Shown here: piece by piece, positions 36,011-45,350 of the stretch
Numbering within the stretch: the first letter of the stretch is position 1
Layout: every line of letters starts with the position of its first letter
Notes under the pieces: model-generated
Told to the model about the DNA's origin: nothing
The model's input: the letters and a program-made list of their open reading frames with translations, nothing else
Database searches by the model: none
Program-made: the position numbers and the translations under genes
DNA from: Roseateles sp. DAIF2
GTDB taxonomy: Bacteria > Pseudomonadota > Gammaproteobacteria > Burkholderiales > Burkholderiaceae_C
Direction of reading: 5' to 3'
DNA: 64,000 nucleotides
Assembly: GCF_015624425.1 (NCBI RefSeq)
Contig: NZ_CP049919.1
Location: 5,270,001 to 5,334,000, forward strand

Positions 36011-36829
36011 TCATCCCTTGACAGCGCCCGCCACCAGGCCGCGCGTGAAATGCTTGCCGGCCAGCAGATAGACCGCCAGGGTCGGCAGCGCGGCCAGCAG
36101 GGCCGCGGCCATCTCGACGTTGTAGTCGCGCACGCCGCCCTCGCCGGTCGCGCCCAGCTGGGCCAGCGCGGCGGTGATCGGCCGGCCGTCGGCCTCGGTG
36201 AACACCAGGCCGAACAGGTACTCGTTCCAGATCGTCGTGAACTGCAGGATCACGACCACGACGAACACCGGCTTGGACAGCGGCAGCACGATGCGCAGGA
36301 ACAGGGCCCAGAAGCCCGCGCCATCGATGCGCGCGGCGCGCAGCAGCTCGTCCGGGAAGCCCAGGTAATGGTTGCGGAAGAACAGGGCCAGCGGCAGGCT
36401 GTAGATCACATGGATCGCGATCAGCACGCCCAGCGACTTGCCCAGGCCCAGCTTCGCGAGGCTGATCGCCAGCGGCAGCAGATAGACCTTGATCGGCAGG
36501 AACAGCGCGACCAGCAGGCCGATGAAGACCAGCTCGCTGCCGCGGAAGCGGAACTTGCACAGGATGAAGCCGTTCAGCGCCGCCAGCAGGCTGGACAGGG
36601 TCACGACCGGCACCGCCAGCAGCAGGCTGTTGACGAAGCTGCCGCCTAAAGCGTCCCAGGCGGCGCGCCAGGCCGACAGCTCGGGCGCGCGCGGCCAGGC
36701 CAGGAAGGCGCCGTCGCGCAGCTCGGCCGAGCTCTTCAGCGAGTTCAGCAGCATGAAGGCGAGCGGCAGCGCGAAGTACAGCGCGAACAGCGCCAGCAGG
36801 GCATAGATCAGGCTGCGCTTAAGCATCAT
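36011..36829 (-). CDS. Sugar ABC transporter permease 2 (MalG-like)
   Basis: The 272-residue protein has six transmembrane helices and the EAA loop ELLRAARIDGAGFWALFLRIVLP. The C-terminus ends in a membrane helix region (LLAGKHFTRGLVAGAVKG), as in CUT1 MalG-type proteins. It pairs with the upstream permease, whose stop it overlaps by 11 bp. The transported sugar is inferred, from the neighbouring GH20, to be chitobiose or GlcNAc. Confidence 0.94.
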   Translation of the reverse strand: MMLKRSLIYALLALFALYFALPLAFMLLNSLKSSAELRDGAFLAWPRAPELSAWRAAWDALGGSFVNSLLLAVPVVTLSSLLAALNGFILCKFRFRGSELVFIGLLVALFLPIKVYLLPLAISLAKLGLGKSLGVLIAIHVIYSLPLALFFRNHYLGFPDELLRAARIDGAGFWALFLRIVLPLSKPVFVVVVILQFTTIWNEYLFGLVFTEADGRPITAALAQLGATGEGGVRDYNVEMAAALLAALPTLAVYLLAGKHFTRGLVAGAVKG

Positions 36830-37715
36830 GGCCGCGCCCCTTTCGTCCGCGTGCGTAGGCGTAAGGAATCGCGATCGCCAGCACCATCATCAGCATCACC
36901 ATCGAGCTGGCCGCGCCCAGGCCCAGGCGGCTGCGCTCGAAGGCCATCTGGAACATATACAGCGCCGGCAGCTCGCTGGACTGCCCCGGGCCGCCATCGG
37001 TCAGCGCGACCACCAGGTCGAAGCTCTTGATCGCGGCCGGCAGCAGCACCAGCAGGGCCGAGAACAGGCTCGGGCCCAAGGTCGGCAGCACGATGCGGCG
37101 GTACAGGGTGAAGCCGCTGGCACCGTCCAGCCGCGCGGCCTGCAGCACCGCGTCGTCCACCGCGCGCAGCCCGGCCAGGAACACCGCCATCACGAAGCCG
37201 GTGATCTGCCAGACCGCGGCGATCACCAGGGTGTAGAGCGCCATCTCCTCGTCGGCCAGCCAGTCGAGCCTGAAGCTCGCGAAACCCAGCTGCCGCACAC
37301 CCTGGGCCAGGCCCAGTTCGGGATCGAGCAGCCAGCGCCAGACGGTGCCGGTGACGATCAGGGACAGCGCCATCGGGTGCAGATAGATCAGGCGCAGCGC
37401 GCCTTCCGCGCGCAGCTTCTGGTCCAGCAGGATGGCCAGGGCCAGGCCAAGCAGCAGCGGGATCGCGACGAACAGGCCGGCGAAGCGCAGCAGATTGCCC
37501 AGCGCATGCAGCCAGCGCTCATCTAGAAACAGGCGCTGATACTGCAGCAGGCCGACGAACTCGTTGCTGGGCAGCAGGCTGGAACGGGTCATCGAGAGCC
37601 AGCCGGTCCACAGCATGAAGCCGTAGAAGAACAGCAGGCCGATGGCCAGCGAGGGCAGCAGCAGCAGCTCCGGCCGGTCCAGGTAGCGCCGCAGGGCGCT
37701 GGTCGTCGTCGTCAT
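36819..37715 (-). CDS. Sugar ABC transporter permease 1 (MalF-like)
   Basis: The 298-residue protein has six transmembrane helices and an EAA-like loop (AVLQAARLDGASGFTLYRRIVLP). It is the CUT1 MalF partner. Its ATG at 37715 shares one base with the stop of the binding-protein gene, so the two are translationally coupled. The TTG immediately before the ATG is not needed as a start. Confidence 0.94.
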   Translation of the reverse strand: MTTTTSALRRYLDRPELLLLPSLAIGLLFFYGFMLWTGWLSMTRSSLLPSNEFVGLLQYQRLFLDERWLHALGNLLRFAGLFVAIPLLLGLALAILLDQKLRAEGALRLIYLHPMALSLIVTGTVWRWLLDPELGLAQGVRQLGFASFRLDWLADEEMALYTLVIAAVWQITGFVMAVFLAGLRAVDDAVLQAARLDGASGFTLYRRIVLPTLGPSLFSALLVLLPAAIKSFDLVVALTDGGPGQSSELPALYMFQMAFERSRLGLGAASSMVMLMMVLAIAIPYAYARGRKGRGHDA

Positions 37716-38971
37716 CAATCCACCACCCGCGCGGCCTTGATCAGGCGCGCCTGCGCCTGCTCGGCCGTCATCTTGTCGCTGGCCCAGAAGGCCGAGACCA
37801 CGTCGCGGATCGCGCCGTAGCTGGCCTCGGGCAGCTGCGCGCCCAGCGCCAGCACGCGCGTCCCGCTGCGGAAATCCGCCGAGGACTGGCGGGCGCAGGC
37901 ATTGAAGCCGCCCAGCTCCGCATCGCTGCGCACCGGGATGCCGCCCTTCAGGCGCGCGAAACGCGTCGAGGCCTCGCGCTGCATCAGCGCGGCGGCCAGG
38001 CGGCGCTGCTCATCGGCCTGCTTGGCGTTGGCGGGCTGGAAGAACAGGATGCGGTCGAACTCGAAGTAATGCAGGCCCGCGCTGCCCTCGCCGCCATGGC
38101 CCGGCGCCGGGCTGCATTCGAAATCACGTCCGGCGCTCAGGCCGGCCTTCTGGAATTCGCCATTGGCCCAGTCGCCGGTGAACTGCATCGCGGCGCGGCC
38201 CTGGATCACCAGCGCGGTCGCGACCGACCAGTCGCGCCCGGCCTGCCCGGCATCGGTATAGCGCTTGATGCGCTTGAAGTCGCGCAGCATCCCGAGCATC
38301 TGCGGCCCGCCGATCAGCGCGGCATCGCGCTGCACCAGAGCGCGCTGGAAGAAGTCCGCCCCGCCCTGCCCCAGCACGACATTGGCGAACACGCTGAACT
38401 TCTGGCCGGCCGAGCCGCCGATCGCCAGCGGCAGCACGCCGGCGGCCTGCAGCTTGTCGGCCACGGCGAAGAACTCGTCCCAGCTGCGCGGTACCGCCAG
38501 GCCATGGCGCTGCAGCAGCGCGCGGTTGCTCCACAGGGTGTTGAGCCGGTGCACATTGATCGGCACCGCGGCCACCTTGCCGCGGAACCGCAGCTCCCGC
38601 GCGATCTCGGGCGGCAAGACCTGGCCCCAGCGCTGCGCTTCGGCCACGCCGCTCAGGTCGGCCAGCGGCACCACCTCGCCCCAGACCGAGACCGCCTTGT
38701 CCAGCTGAGCCAGGGCCGGCGGGTTGCCGGACAGGAAGCGGGTCTTCAGCAGGGTGTTGGCATTGCCAGCGCCGGCCACCGGCGATTCCTGCCAGCGCAC
38801 ACCGGCCGCCAGCGCGGTGCGGCGCAGTTCGGCCAGGGTCTGGGCCTCGCTGCCGGCGGTCCACCAATGCAGGAAATCCAGCGGCTGGGCGCGCAGGGTC
38901 GGCGGCGCCAGCAGCAGCAACATCGACAACAGGGCCGGCAACCCGGTGGCCCGCGGGCTCAGGCAGCGCAT
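37715..38971 (-). CDS. Extracellular sugar-binding protein of ABC transporter
   Basis: The 418-residue protein has a signal peptide (LLSMLLLLAPPTLRAQ) and the CUT1 solute-binding fold: FLHWWTAGSEAQTLAELRRT, AVPINVHRLNTLWSNRALLQ, FTGDWANGEFQKAGL. Aromatic residues in these segments likely stack on sugars. GGAGG lies 7 nt before the ATG at 38971. It overlaps the end of the hexosaminidase gene by 13 bp. Confidence 0.93.
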   Translation of the reverse strand: MRCLSPRATGLPALLSMLLLLAPPTLRAQPLDFLHWWTAGSEAQTLAELRRTALAAGVRWQESPVAGAGNANTLLKTRFLSGNPPALAQLDKAVSVWGEVVPLADLSGVAEAQRWGQVLPPEIARELRFRGKVAAVPINVHRLNTLWSNRALLQRHGLAVPRSWDEFFAVADKLQAAGVLPLAIGGSAGQKFSVFANVVLGQGGADFFQRALVQRDAALIGGPQMLGMLRDFKRIKRYTDAGQAGRDWSVATALVIQGRAAMQFTGDWANGEFQKAGLSAGRDFECSPAPGHGGEGSAGLHYFEFDRILFFQPANAKQADEQRRLAAALMQREASTRFARLKGGIPVRSDAELGGFNACARQSSADFRSGTRVLALGAQLPEASYGAIRDVVSAFWASDKMTAEQAQARLIKAARVVD

Positions 38972-41289
38972 AAGCGAGCCTCCAGCAGTTGTTCCAGCGC
39001 CGGCGCCAGGGCCAGCACCACCTCGTCCACCATCGTGCTGGCGGCGTCCAGCCGGTGCCGCGCCGCGTCGATGGCGTAGCCGTCCAGCGCCTCGCGATCC
39101 AGCAGCTCCAGCCCCAGCGCGCACAGCGCCGGCAGATGGACGGCCAGCGGGCGCAAGGCCTGCAGCCCGGGCGTGGCTTCCAGCAGCGCCAGCAGCGCCG
39201 GCTGGTCGGCCTGGATCTGGCCCAGCAAAGCCCGCCAGCGCTGCGGGTCGGCCAGCGGCGCGCGTGCCAGGTCTTGCATGGCCCGGTTCTCGGCCGGCAG
39301 GGTGTCGGCCAGGCGGTTCAGCGGCTCGTCCAGGTGGTAGCGGCCGGCGGCCTTCTTGCTGTGCTGGCGCGCGTAGTACTGGCCCGGCTCCAGCAGCGCC
39401 GCGAAGCGCTGCAGCAGCTCGAAGCGCTGCGACGACGATGCCTCGTTGATCAGACGGCGCAGGCCCTCGAGCCGCTGGGCCTCGTGGTGCAGGCCCAGGG
39501 CCTGCACCGACCAGGCCGAGATCTGGTCCAGGCGGCGGTACAGATCGGCCTCGTCGCCACCATCCTCATCCGGCAATGGCGACCAGAAGCGCTCGGCCAC
39601 CGCGAACAGGCGCGGCCACAGGCGCAGATCCAGTTGCTCCGGGCCGACCAGCTCGGCCCACAGCGCGGCCTCGCCGCCCTGCACGCGCGCGGCGCTCTCC
39701 GCATCCCAGGCCGGGGCCGGCGGCGGCGCGGCCGGCTCGTCCGGCAGCGGGGTGCCGGTGGCGGCATAGCGCACATTGCCGATGCGCAGATGGCCCGACA
39801 GGCCGCCCTCCGCCCCCGCCCGGCGCAGCACGGCGCGGGTCTCGCCCATCCAGGTGTCGAGCGCCAGGCGCAGCTCGCCTTCCCCATCCGGAGAGGGCTC
39901 GACCCGGCAAGCCAGCGGCGCCTGCTGGTCAAAGACCAGGCAGGCGCCCGCCTCCTTGTCCCACAGCAGCAGCCGCGCGCGCAGGGTCATCACCGGCAGG
40001 GCAATCTCCAGCTGCCAGCCCTGGCTGGGCCGGCCGGCTGGCAGCGGCGCGGGGTCCGCGACGATGGGCCGGCGCCAGTGGAAGGCGCTGGCCTGCGGCT
40101 GGTCCAGGTAGAAGCCGGCCGACAGCAGCACCGGATGGCCGCGCCGCGCCAGGCGCTGCAGATGGTCCGGCCCGCGCCAGGACTGCAGCAGCAGCTCGGC
40201 CGGCGCAAGACCCGCAGCCTCGCCCTCGCCGACCTCATCCCAGCCGACCAGGCGTTTGCCATGGTGCGCCAGGATCGCGGCCAGGCGGGCGTTGAAGGCC
40301 GCATGGGCGACCTGCGGGTCCAGGCCCAGCGCTTCACGCCAATGCGTCGGCTCGACCTCGTCGCCGCCGATGTGCAGACAGGGATCGGGAAACACCGCCG
40401 CCCATTCGGCGACGATGTGTTCGAGGAACTCGTAGACCTCCGGCTTGCGCGGATCCAGACAGGGCTTGAACACGCCGAAGCCGCGCTCCGGCTGGTAGGG
40501 CCCCGGCGCGCTGAACAACTCGGGATGGGCCGCGCCCAGCGCGGTGGTGTGACCGGGCACGTCCAGCTCCGGCACGACGCGGATGCCGCGCTCGGCGGCA
40601 TAAGCGACCAGCTGGCGCGCCTCGTCCAGCGTGTAGCAGCAGCCGTCGGCATTGGCATGGCTCTGCAGGCGCGGATAGCGCGTCGAGGCCAGACGCCAAG
40701 CCTGGTCGTCGGTCAAATGCCAGTGCAGCACATTGAGCTTGGCCGCGGCCATGCCGTCCAGCTGGCGCTTCAGCGCGTCCAGCGGCAGATAGCGCCGCGC
40801 GCAGTCGAGCAGCAGGCCGCGCCAGGGAAAGCGCGGGGCATCGTCGATCTTCAGCGCGGGCAGCGGTTGGCCGGAGGGCGTCAGGTCGCGCAGCTGGCGC
40901 AGGGTCTCCAATCCGCGCAGGGCGCCGAACACGCTGTGCGCGCGCAGCTCGACCGTCGATTCGCCGCGCGCCGCGTCGATCTGCAGGCGGTAGCCCTCGT
41001 TCATGCCGGGCAGCGGCGGCGCGCCATCGTCGGGCTGGTCCAGGCTCAGGGCCAGCGGCAGGGCGGACAGGCCGAGGCGCTCGATCGCGCGCTGCAGGCG
41101 CGGACCGGGCGGCTGCGGGCGGGTGACCAGGAAGTCGCCCAGCGCGGCGCCGGGCGCATGCCTGCCGCTTCGATGTCCCGCCAGCTGCTGCAGCAGCTGC
41201 ACGCGGCGGGGCCAGGGCATCAGGGGCGGAAGGGTTGCGATGGGCGCGGCCTCTCCCCTTGTTCCTCCTCCTCCGTCTCGACCAGTCAT
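38959..41289 (-). CDS. Family GH20 beta-N-acetylhexosaminidase, cytoplasmic
   Basis: The 776-residue protein has an N-terminal GH20b domain, then the catalytic barrel: LDCARRYLPL, LNVLHWHLTDDQAWRL and VVPELDVPGHTTA. The catalytic pair HIGGDEVEP is D310-E311, where the Asp assists the substrate acetamido group and the Glu is the acid. It removes terminal GlcNAc from chitooligosaccharides. No signal peptide is seen, which fits hydrolysis after import by the ABC transporter encoded just downstream. The ATG at 41289 was chosen over the in-frame GTG at 41313. A 190-nt leader and array B precede it. Confidence 0.94.
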   Translation of the reverse strand: MTGRDGGGGTRGEAAPIATLPPLMPWPRRVQLLQQLAGHRSGRHAPGAALGDFLVTRPQPPGPRLQRAIERLGLSALPLALSLDQPDDGAPPLPGMNEGYRLQIDAARGESTVELRAHSVFGALRGLETLRQLRDLTPSGQPLPALKIDDAPRFPWRGLLLDCARRYLPLDALKRQLDGMAAAKLNVLHWHLTDDQAWRLASTRYPRLQSHANADGCCYTLDEARQLVAYAAERGIRVVPELDVPGHTTALGAAHPELFSAPGPYQPERGFGVFKPCLDPRKPEVYEFLEHIVAEWAAVFPDPCLHIGGDEVEPTHWREALGLDPQVAHAAFNARLAAILAHHGKRLVGWDEVGEGEAAGLAPAELLLQSWRGPDHLQRLARRGHPVLLSAGFYLDQPQASAFHWRRPIVADPAPLPAGRPSQGWQLEIALPVMTLRARLLLWDKEAGACLVFDQQAPLACRVEPSPDGEGELRLALDTWMGETRAVLRRAGAEGGLSGHLRIGNVRYAATGTPLPDEPAAPPPAPAWDAESAARVQGGEAALWAELVGPEQLDLRLWPRLFAVAERFWSPLPDEDGGDEADLYRRLDQISAWSVQALGLHHEAQRLEGLRRLINEASSSQRFELLQRFAALLEPGQYYARQHSKKAAGRYHLDEPLNRLADTLPAENRAMQDLARAPLADPQRWRALLGQIQADQPALLALLEATPGLQALRPLAVHLPALCALGLELLDREALDGYAIDAARHRLDAASTMVDEVVLALAPALEQLLEARLCAA

Positions 41290-41336
41290 CTCAATACGTC
41301 TCCATCGCCGCACAGGGGCCGGAGGATGGTCCGCAT
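41286..41336 (-). other. Possible 16-codon leader ORF before GH20 gene
   Basis: The reverse strand reads ATG at 41336, 16 codons (MRTILRPLCGDGDVLR) and a TGA that overlaps the GH20 ATG as ATGA. AAGGA lies 9-10 nt before the ATG. It could couple translation to the first gene of the transport operon, but short ORFs of this kind arise by chance. Confidence 0.3.
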
Positions 41337-41485
41337 GCCGGCTTTTCCTTCATCTTCATCAATCACGATCGTCGGGCCGTTCCGTCCCTCGCGCAGCGAG
41401 GCCTCTGGCCCCGATGGGGTCAGGTATTGACCACCGCCTCATCCAGGAGAGGACCGCCGACCTTTTCCCTTGCAAACAGGTCGCC

Positions 41486-41541
41486 ACTGTCGCAGCCCCG
41501 CGCTTCAGGCCGGCTCAAGGTTGGATTAAGGTCGGCTTAAG
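41486..41541 (-). promoter_or_regulatory. Regulator array B: four 11-bp-spaced hexamers and -10 of GH20-ABC operon
   Basis: On the + strand CTTCAG (41503), CTCAAG (41514), ATTAAG (41525) and CTTAAG (41536) lie exactly 11 bp apart. On the minus strand, 11 bp after the last hexamer, GACAGT (41491-41486) forms the -10-like element. The GH20 ATG is about 190 nt downstream. Apart from this array, the candidate leader ORF and the hairpin at 41698, I see nothing else in the 440-bp gap 41290-41729. Confidence 0.84.
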
Positions 41542-41697
41542 GCGCGGAACCGACGCCGGGCTCCTTGCCGCCGAGACACCCGGCAGCAGCAACGGCGGGA
41601 CTTCCTGGAAAAATGCCCCAATTCGCGCCGAACAGCAAAGCACGGCGGGATCGGGGCATCAAAGGCAAAGTCCGGTCGCGACCGAAGCAAGGGAGCG

Positions 41698-41718
41698 AAA
41701 GCGGCCTCGCAGGGCCGC
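41698..41718 (-). terminator. Probable terminator of TonB receptor 2 gene
   Basis: GCGGCC and GGCCGC (41701-41706, 41713-41718) form a 6-bp stem with a 6-nt loop, 12 bp after the receptor stop. On the minus strand it is followed by TTTCGCT, a short T-run. Confidence 0.45.
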
Positions 41719-41729
41719 CGCCCGCTCCA

Positions 41730-44483
41730 TCAGTAGTAGTAGGTGGCGCGCACGCCGTACTGCCGTGGAGGATTGAAGCCGGCTGCAATCCCCGAGGCGT
41801 CTCGGGTGTTGTCCAGCCAATTCTTCACCAGCTCGTCAGTCAGGTTGGTGCCCCACAACTCGACATCCCACTTGCCACTATTGGCGGCCAGCTTGACCGA
41901 CGCATTCAGCATGCCGTACGAGTCCTGCTGGGTGCCGTAGTTCTTGTGATCCAGGTTGAGCGCACGCAGGAACATGCGGCTCTGCCAACGGTAGCCGACC
42001 GTGGGTGTCAGGGTCAGATCGTTGGGCAGACCAAACTCATGCGAGTAATTCACCGAGAACGAATACTTCGGCGAGCGCGGCAGCGACTTGCCGCGCATGT
42101 CGACATTCCGCAGACCAGCGGTTGCGGGATTACTTCCGGCACCACTGGGCAAACGGGGCGGGCAGGCGATATCGCCGGTGCGAACACCACAAAGCCAGCC
42201 ATCGTCGTAGGCGGCCCATTCCTTGATCTTGGAATCCAGCAACGAAACATAGCCCGACAGGAGGCCGCCCTTCCACGGCAAGGCCTTGTAGTCGATCTCA
42301 ATACCGCGAACGGTCGACTTTCCAATGTTGGTGGTGATCCAACCACGCAGCGCGCAGTTGTCCCCACCAATCGAAACAGAGTCCCAACTCGATCCAGCAC
42401 ACCTTCTGCCTGACGTATCCACATAGGCCCCAAAGGTCTGGGTTTCTGTGTAATGCAGGCCACGGAAATCGGTGTTGAAGACGGTAACGCCAAGATCCAG
42501 CTTCTTGTCGAGGAGTTTGCCCTTGTAGCCCAACTCAAAGTTGCGCGTGGTCTCTTCGTCGTAATCCCGGAAGAAGATGCGCTTGGGCTCCATTGCTGGA
42601 TCCATGCACGGCATGCCGGTCTTGCAACGATCAGTTCGGTCCGTGAAGCCACCGGGCCGGTAGGCAGTGGCGACCGAGGCATAGACCATTTGGTTCTTGT
42701 CCAACTCGTAGCCCAGACCGAGCCGGTAGCTGAAGTTCTTGTAGTTGGCCTTGTGCTTTCCACCACCCACGACAACATTTGGCATCTGGCTGATCGGCAA
42801 GTACGGAGCCATATCCATCGTCAGGTCATCGCCGTTATGCCCGGGAACGCCAGGACTGCTACCGGGTTTGAACTTGCCGTTGTAGTAGAAGAGTCCATCG
42901 CTACCGTAGTTTTCACTGGTTGTTCCGCCCTTGTCCTCGCGGGTATCCCAGCTTTGGCGGATGCCCAGCGTAGCGGTCAGTTTTGGCAGCACCTTCAGAT
43001 CGCCCTGCGCAAACAATGCACGCGAACTCACGCGACGATCGGGCTGGTCATACAGATGGGCCGTCGGATTTCCCAAGTTGCCGGCAGACACATCGTTCAG
43101 GGCATAGAGAATGGAATTTTTCTCGGCCAGAGAGAACAAGCCCACGACATAGCGCCAGTTCTTCTCCTCCTGCTTCAGCTGCAGCTCATGAACGGTGGAG
43201 CGGAATTTGGAGTCGAAGGTATGGGTTGAGCGCTCGTCGACCGGGTTGGCCGAAGTACCCGGCACCGTGACAAGCTGTAGGGTCGCGGGGTTGATAACAC
43301 GGATGTACTGCTCTGCCGGGTGCAAGCCGCCATCGGTGTCGGTAACTTGCTGACGCGTCTGTACAGAGTAGGCCGTTCGCAGCTGTACATCGATGGTTGG
43401 GGTGATATTCCAGGTCAACAGACTGCGCCAGTTGTCCAGCGTCATGTCCACCTTGCCGGGTGTGTTGATCTTGGCGTCCCATTGCCCCATCGAGCCGCAG
43501 TCCTGCGGCGTTCCCTTTGCCATCTTGCAGTCGCGCATCAGGATCTCTCCGGCCCCATTGTTCTGGAACCGGTCGAAAGCGCCCTGCCATTCGAGCTGCG
43601 GCGAGATGGCCCAGCGCGCGCTCAGCCGGCCGGCCCATTGGTCGGAGTTGCCATAGGAGTCCGCGCGGCTGACCTCCTTGTTGAGGCGCTGGTCCACATC
43701 GGGACGGCCGTTGGGCGTCAACACATAGCCGCCCTTTCCGTCGGAAACGCGGAAGCCACGGTCCGTCAGGTCGCGCTGCTGCCGCACGAAGCCATCACGC
43801 TTGTCGATCATGACAGCGCCGCGCAGCGCAAAGTTATCGCCGAGAGACTTGTTGTACACGCTGCGGAACTGGCGACCGTTGAAGTTACCAAGTTGCAGCG
43901 ACGACCAGCCGTAGTCGGACTTGAAGTCCGGCTTCGCGGGGTTGACGTTGATGACGCCTGCCGTGGAGTTGCGGCCGAACAGCGTGCCCTGCGCGCCACG
44001 CAGCACCTCGACGTTTTCCACATCGAACATCAGCGCTAAAGCGCCTTGCGGACGCGGCGAGTAGACACCATCCACGTGCACGCCCACGGCCGGGTCAGCC
44101 AGCTCGCTGAACGCAGAGGAGCTGATACCGCGAATCGACATCAGCACACCCGAGTCGGATGGCGAGAGGCCGATCTGCACGTTCGGCACCACGCCGCTGA
44201 GATTGCGAATCTCCTTGATGTTGTCGCGCACCAGGTCTTCGCCGCTGATGGCTGACACGGCCACCGGTGTCTTCATCACATCCGTCTTGCTGCGTGTTGC
44301 CGTCACGACAACCTGCGGCAACTCGTTCCTGTCGCTCTTTTCCTTCTTCTCGGCTTCCTTGCCGGCCTCGCTCTGCGCCCACGCCGCCTGGCTCATCGCC
44401 AGCACGACGAACACGGCCAGTTGCGTCGCGCTCGGGCGGTGATGCTTGTTGGTACTGCTGCTGTTGATCTTCTTCCTGCTCAC
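41730..44483 (-). CDS. TonB-dependent outer-membrane receptor 2
   Basis: The 917-residue protein starts with a GTG at 44483 (AGGAG upstream). It has a signal peptide (LAVFVVLAMSQAAWAQ), a TonB-box-like LPQVVVTATRSKTDV, a plug (RNLSGVVPNVQIGL; LMSIRGISSSAF; VLRGAQGTLFGRNSTAGVIN) and a barrel ending GVRATYYY. It is the longer, TonB-siderophore/vitamin-like plug type, different from receptors 1 and 3. It lies 62 bp after the GH19 gene in the array E operon. Its base composition is visibly lower in G+C (about 58% in two sampled 60-base lines) than its surroundings, suggesting acquisition. Confidence 0.9.
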   Translation of the reverse strand: MSRKKINSSSTNKHHRPSATQLAVFVVLAMSQAAWAQSEAGKEAEKKEKSDRNELPQVVVTATRSKTDVMKTPVAVSAISGEDLVRDNIKEIRNLSGVVPNVQIGLSPSDSGVLMSIRGISSSAFSELADPAVGVHVDGVYSPRPQGALALMFDVENVEVLRGAQGTLFGRNSTAGVINVNPAKPDFKSDYGWSSLQLGNFNGRQFRSVYNKSLGDNFALRGAVMIDKRDGFVRQQRDLTDRGFRVSDGKGGYVLTPNGRPDVDQRLNKEVSRADSYGNSDQWAGRLSARWAISPQLEWQGAFDRFQNNGAGEILMRDCKMAKGTPQDCGSMGQWDAKINTPGKVDMTLDNWRSLLTWNITPTIDVQLRTAYSVQTRQQVTDTDGGLHPAEQYIRVINPATLQLVTVPGTSANPVDERSTHTFDSKFRSTVHELQLKQEEKNWRYVVGLFSLAEKNSILYALNDVSAGNLGNPTAHLYDQPDRRVSSRALFAQGDLKVLPKLTATLGIRQSWDTREDKGGTTSENYGSDGLFYYNGKFKPGSSPGVPGHNGDDLTMDMAPYLPISQMPNVVVGGGKHKANYKNFSYRLGLGYELDKNQMVYASVATAYRPGGFTDRTDRCKTGMPCMDPAMEPKRIFFRDYDEETTRNFELGYKGKLLDKKLDLGVTVFNTDFRGLHYTETQTFGAYVDTSGRRCAGSSWDSVSIGGDNCALRGWITTNIGKSTVRGIEIDYKALPWKGGLLSGYVSLLDSKIKEWAAYDDGWLCGVRTGDIACPPRLPSGAGSNPATAGLRNVDMRGKSLPRSPKYSFSVNYSHEFGLPNDLTLTPTVGYRWQSRMFLRALNLDHKNYGTQQDSYGMLNASVKLAANSGKWDVELWGTNLTDELVKNWLDNTRDASGIAAGFNPPRQYGVRATYYY

Positions 44484-44545
44484 TGACGTTCTCCTGTTGT
44501 TCTACTGCTTGTTGTTGATCACGGTGATGTGATGGCCGATCGTCC

Positions 44546-45310
44546 TCAGCAGCCCAGGTTCGGGCCCATCGGAACATCGAGGACCCGGGTGGTCCGGGTG
44601 TAGTACGCGAGCCGATCCGCGAGGTGGCGCTGCGCTCGGGCGTCGTTGGGCTTGTCGCACTCGATCACGCCGTTGATCGCGCGGATCGTGGCGCCGAAGC
44701 CGGCGCCGCGGCCGATGGCCTCGTGCGGCGTCATCAGACTGGGACCGGTCTGCGACATCCAGTACCAGAGCGCGGTCTGCCAGGCGACGGTCGCATTGGT
44801 CGCGACCAGCTCCGGGTTGCCCCAGAGATCCAGACCCAGCGCCTTGCCGGCGGCCAGGTAGTTGTAGTTCCAGCTCAGCTGGATCGGACCGCGGCCGTAG
44901 TACTGCTGGCCCGGCGCGCAGCTCTCATTCGGTCCCTGGCGGCAGTACTGGTCGTGTAGCGCCTTGTTGTACTCGCGCACCGCGCGCAGGCTGTCCGACT
45001 CCTGCATCAGATTGGCCAGGAAGGCCGCCATCTCCTGGCGGTCGCGCTGCACGTCGCCCGAGTTCGCGAACGCCGGATAGGCCACGGCCGCCGCGACCAG
45101 GCCCTCGTAGGTATAGAAGGGAATGCGATCCGGGAACAGCTGCTCGAACTGGGCCCGGCTGAGCGTGAAGGCCCTGCTGCTGCTGCTGCCGCTGCTGTTG
45201 GACTCAGCGGCCGAGGGCTCGGGCTCGCCGGGCCCAGCGCAGGCCATCAGGGCGATGGCGATGGACAGCGAGGCCAGCAGCGGGAACAGCGGGGTCAGGT
45301 ATTGCTTCAT
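44546..45310 (-). CDS. Family GH19 chitinase lipoprotein A
   Basis: The 254-residue protein has a lipobox LMAC with Cys24 and a Ser-rich linker, so it is a membrane-anchored lipoprotein. The GH19 domain has Glu104 (MQESDS) and Glu113 (VREYNK), nine residues apart as in bacterial ChiC-type GH19 enzymes. It also has YYGRGPIQLSWNYNYLAAGK and FGATIRAINGVIECD. GH19 enzymes cut chitin endo-fashion with inversion. It is the first gene of the array E operon, followed by TonB receptor 2. Outer-face display is likely but not proven. Confidence 0.92.
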   Translation of the reverse strand: MKQYLTPLFPLLASLSIAIALMACAGPGEPEPSAAESNSSGSSSSRAFTLSRAQFEQLFPDRIPFYTYEGLVAAAVAYPAFANSGDVQRDRQEMAAFLANLMQESDSLRAVREYNKALHDQYCRQGPNESCAPGQQYYGRGPIQLSWNYNYLAAGKALGLDLWGNPELVATNATVAWQTALWYWMSQTGPSLMTPHEAIGRGAGFGATIRAINGVIECDKPNDARAQRHLADRLAYYTRTTRVLDVPMGPNLGC

Positions 45311-45350
45311 CGCGACAGGGGCCGGTGGCGGACCGATTGATCAGGCCGCC

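Noticed and set aside
41290..41730. Small ORFs between GH20 and TonB receptor 2 on the + strand
   Set aside because: They run through the regulator array and terminator, have no ribosome sites and no conserved motifs.
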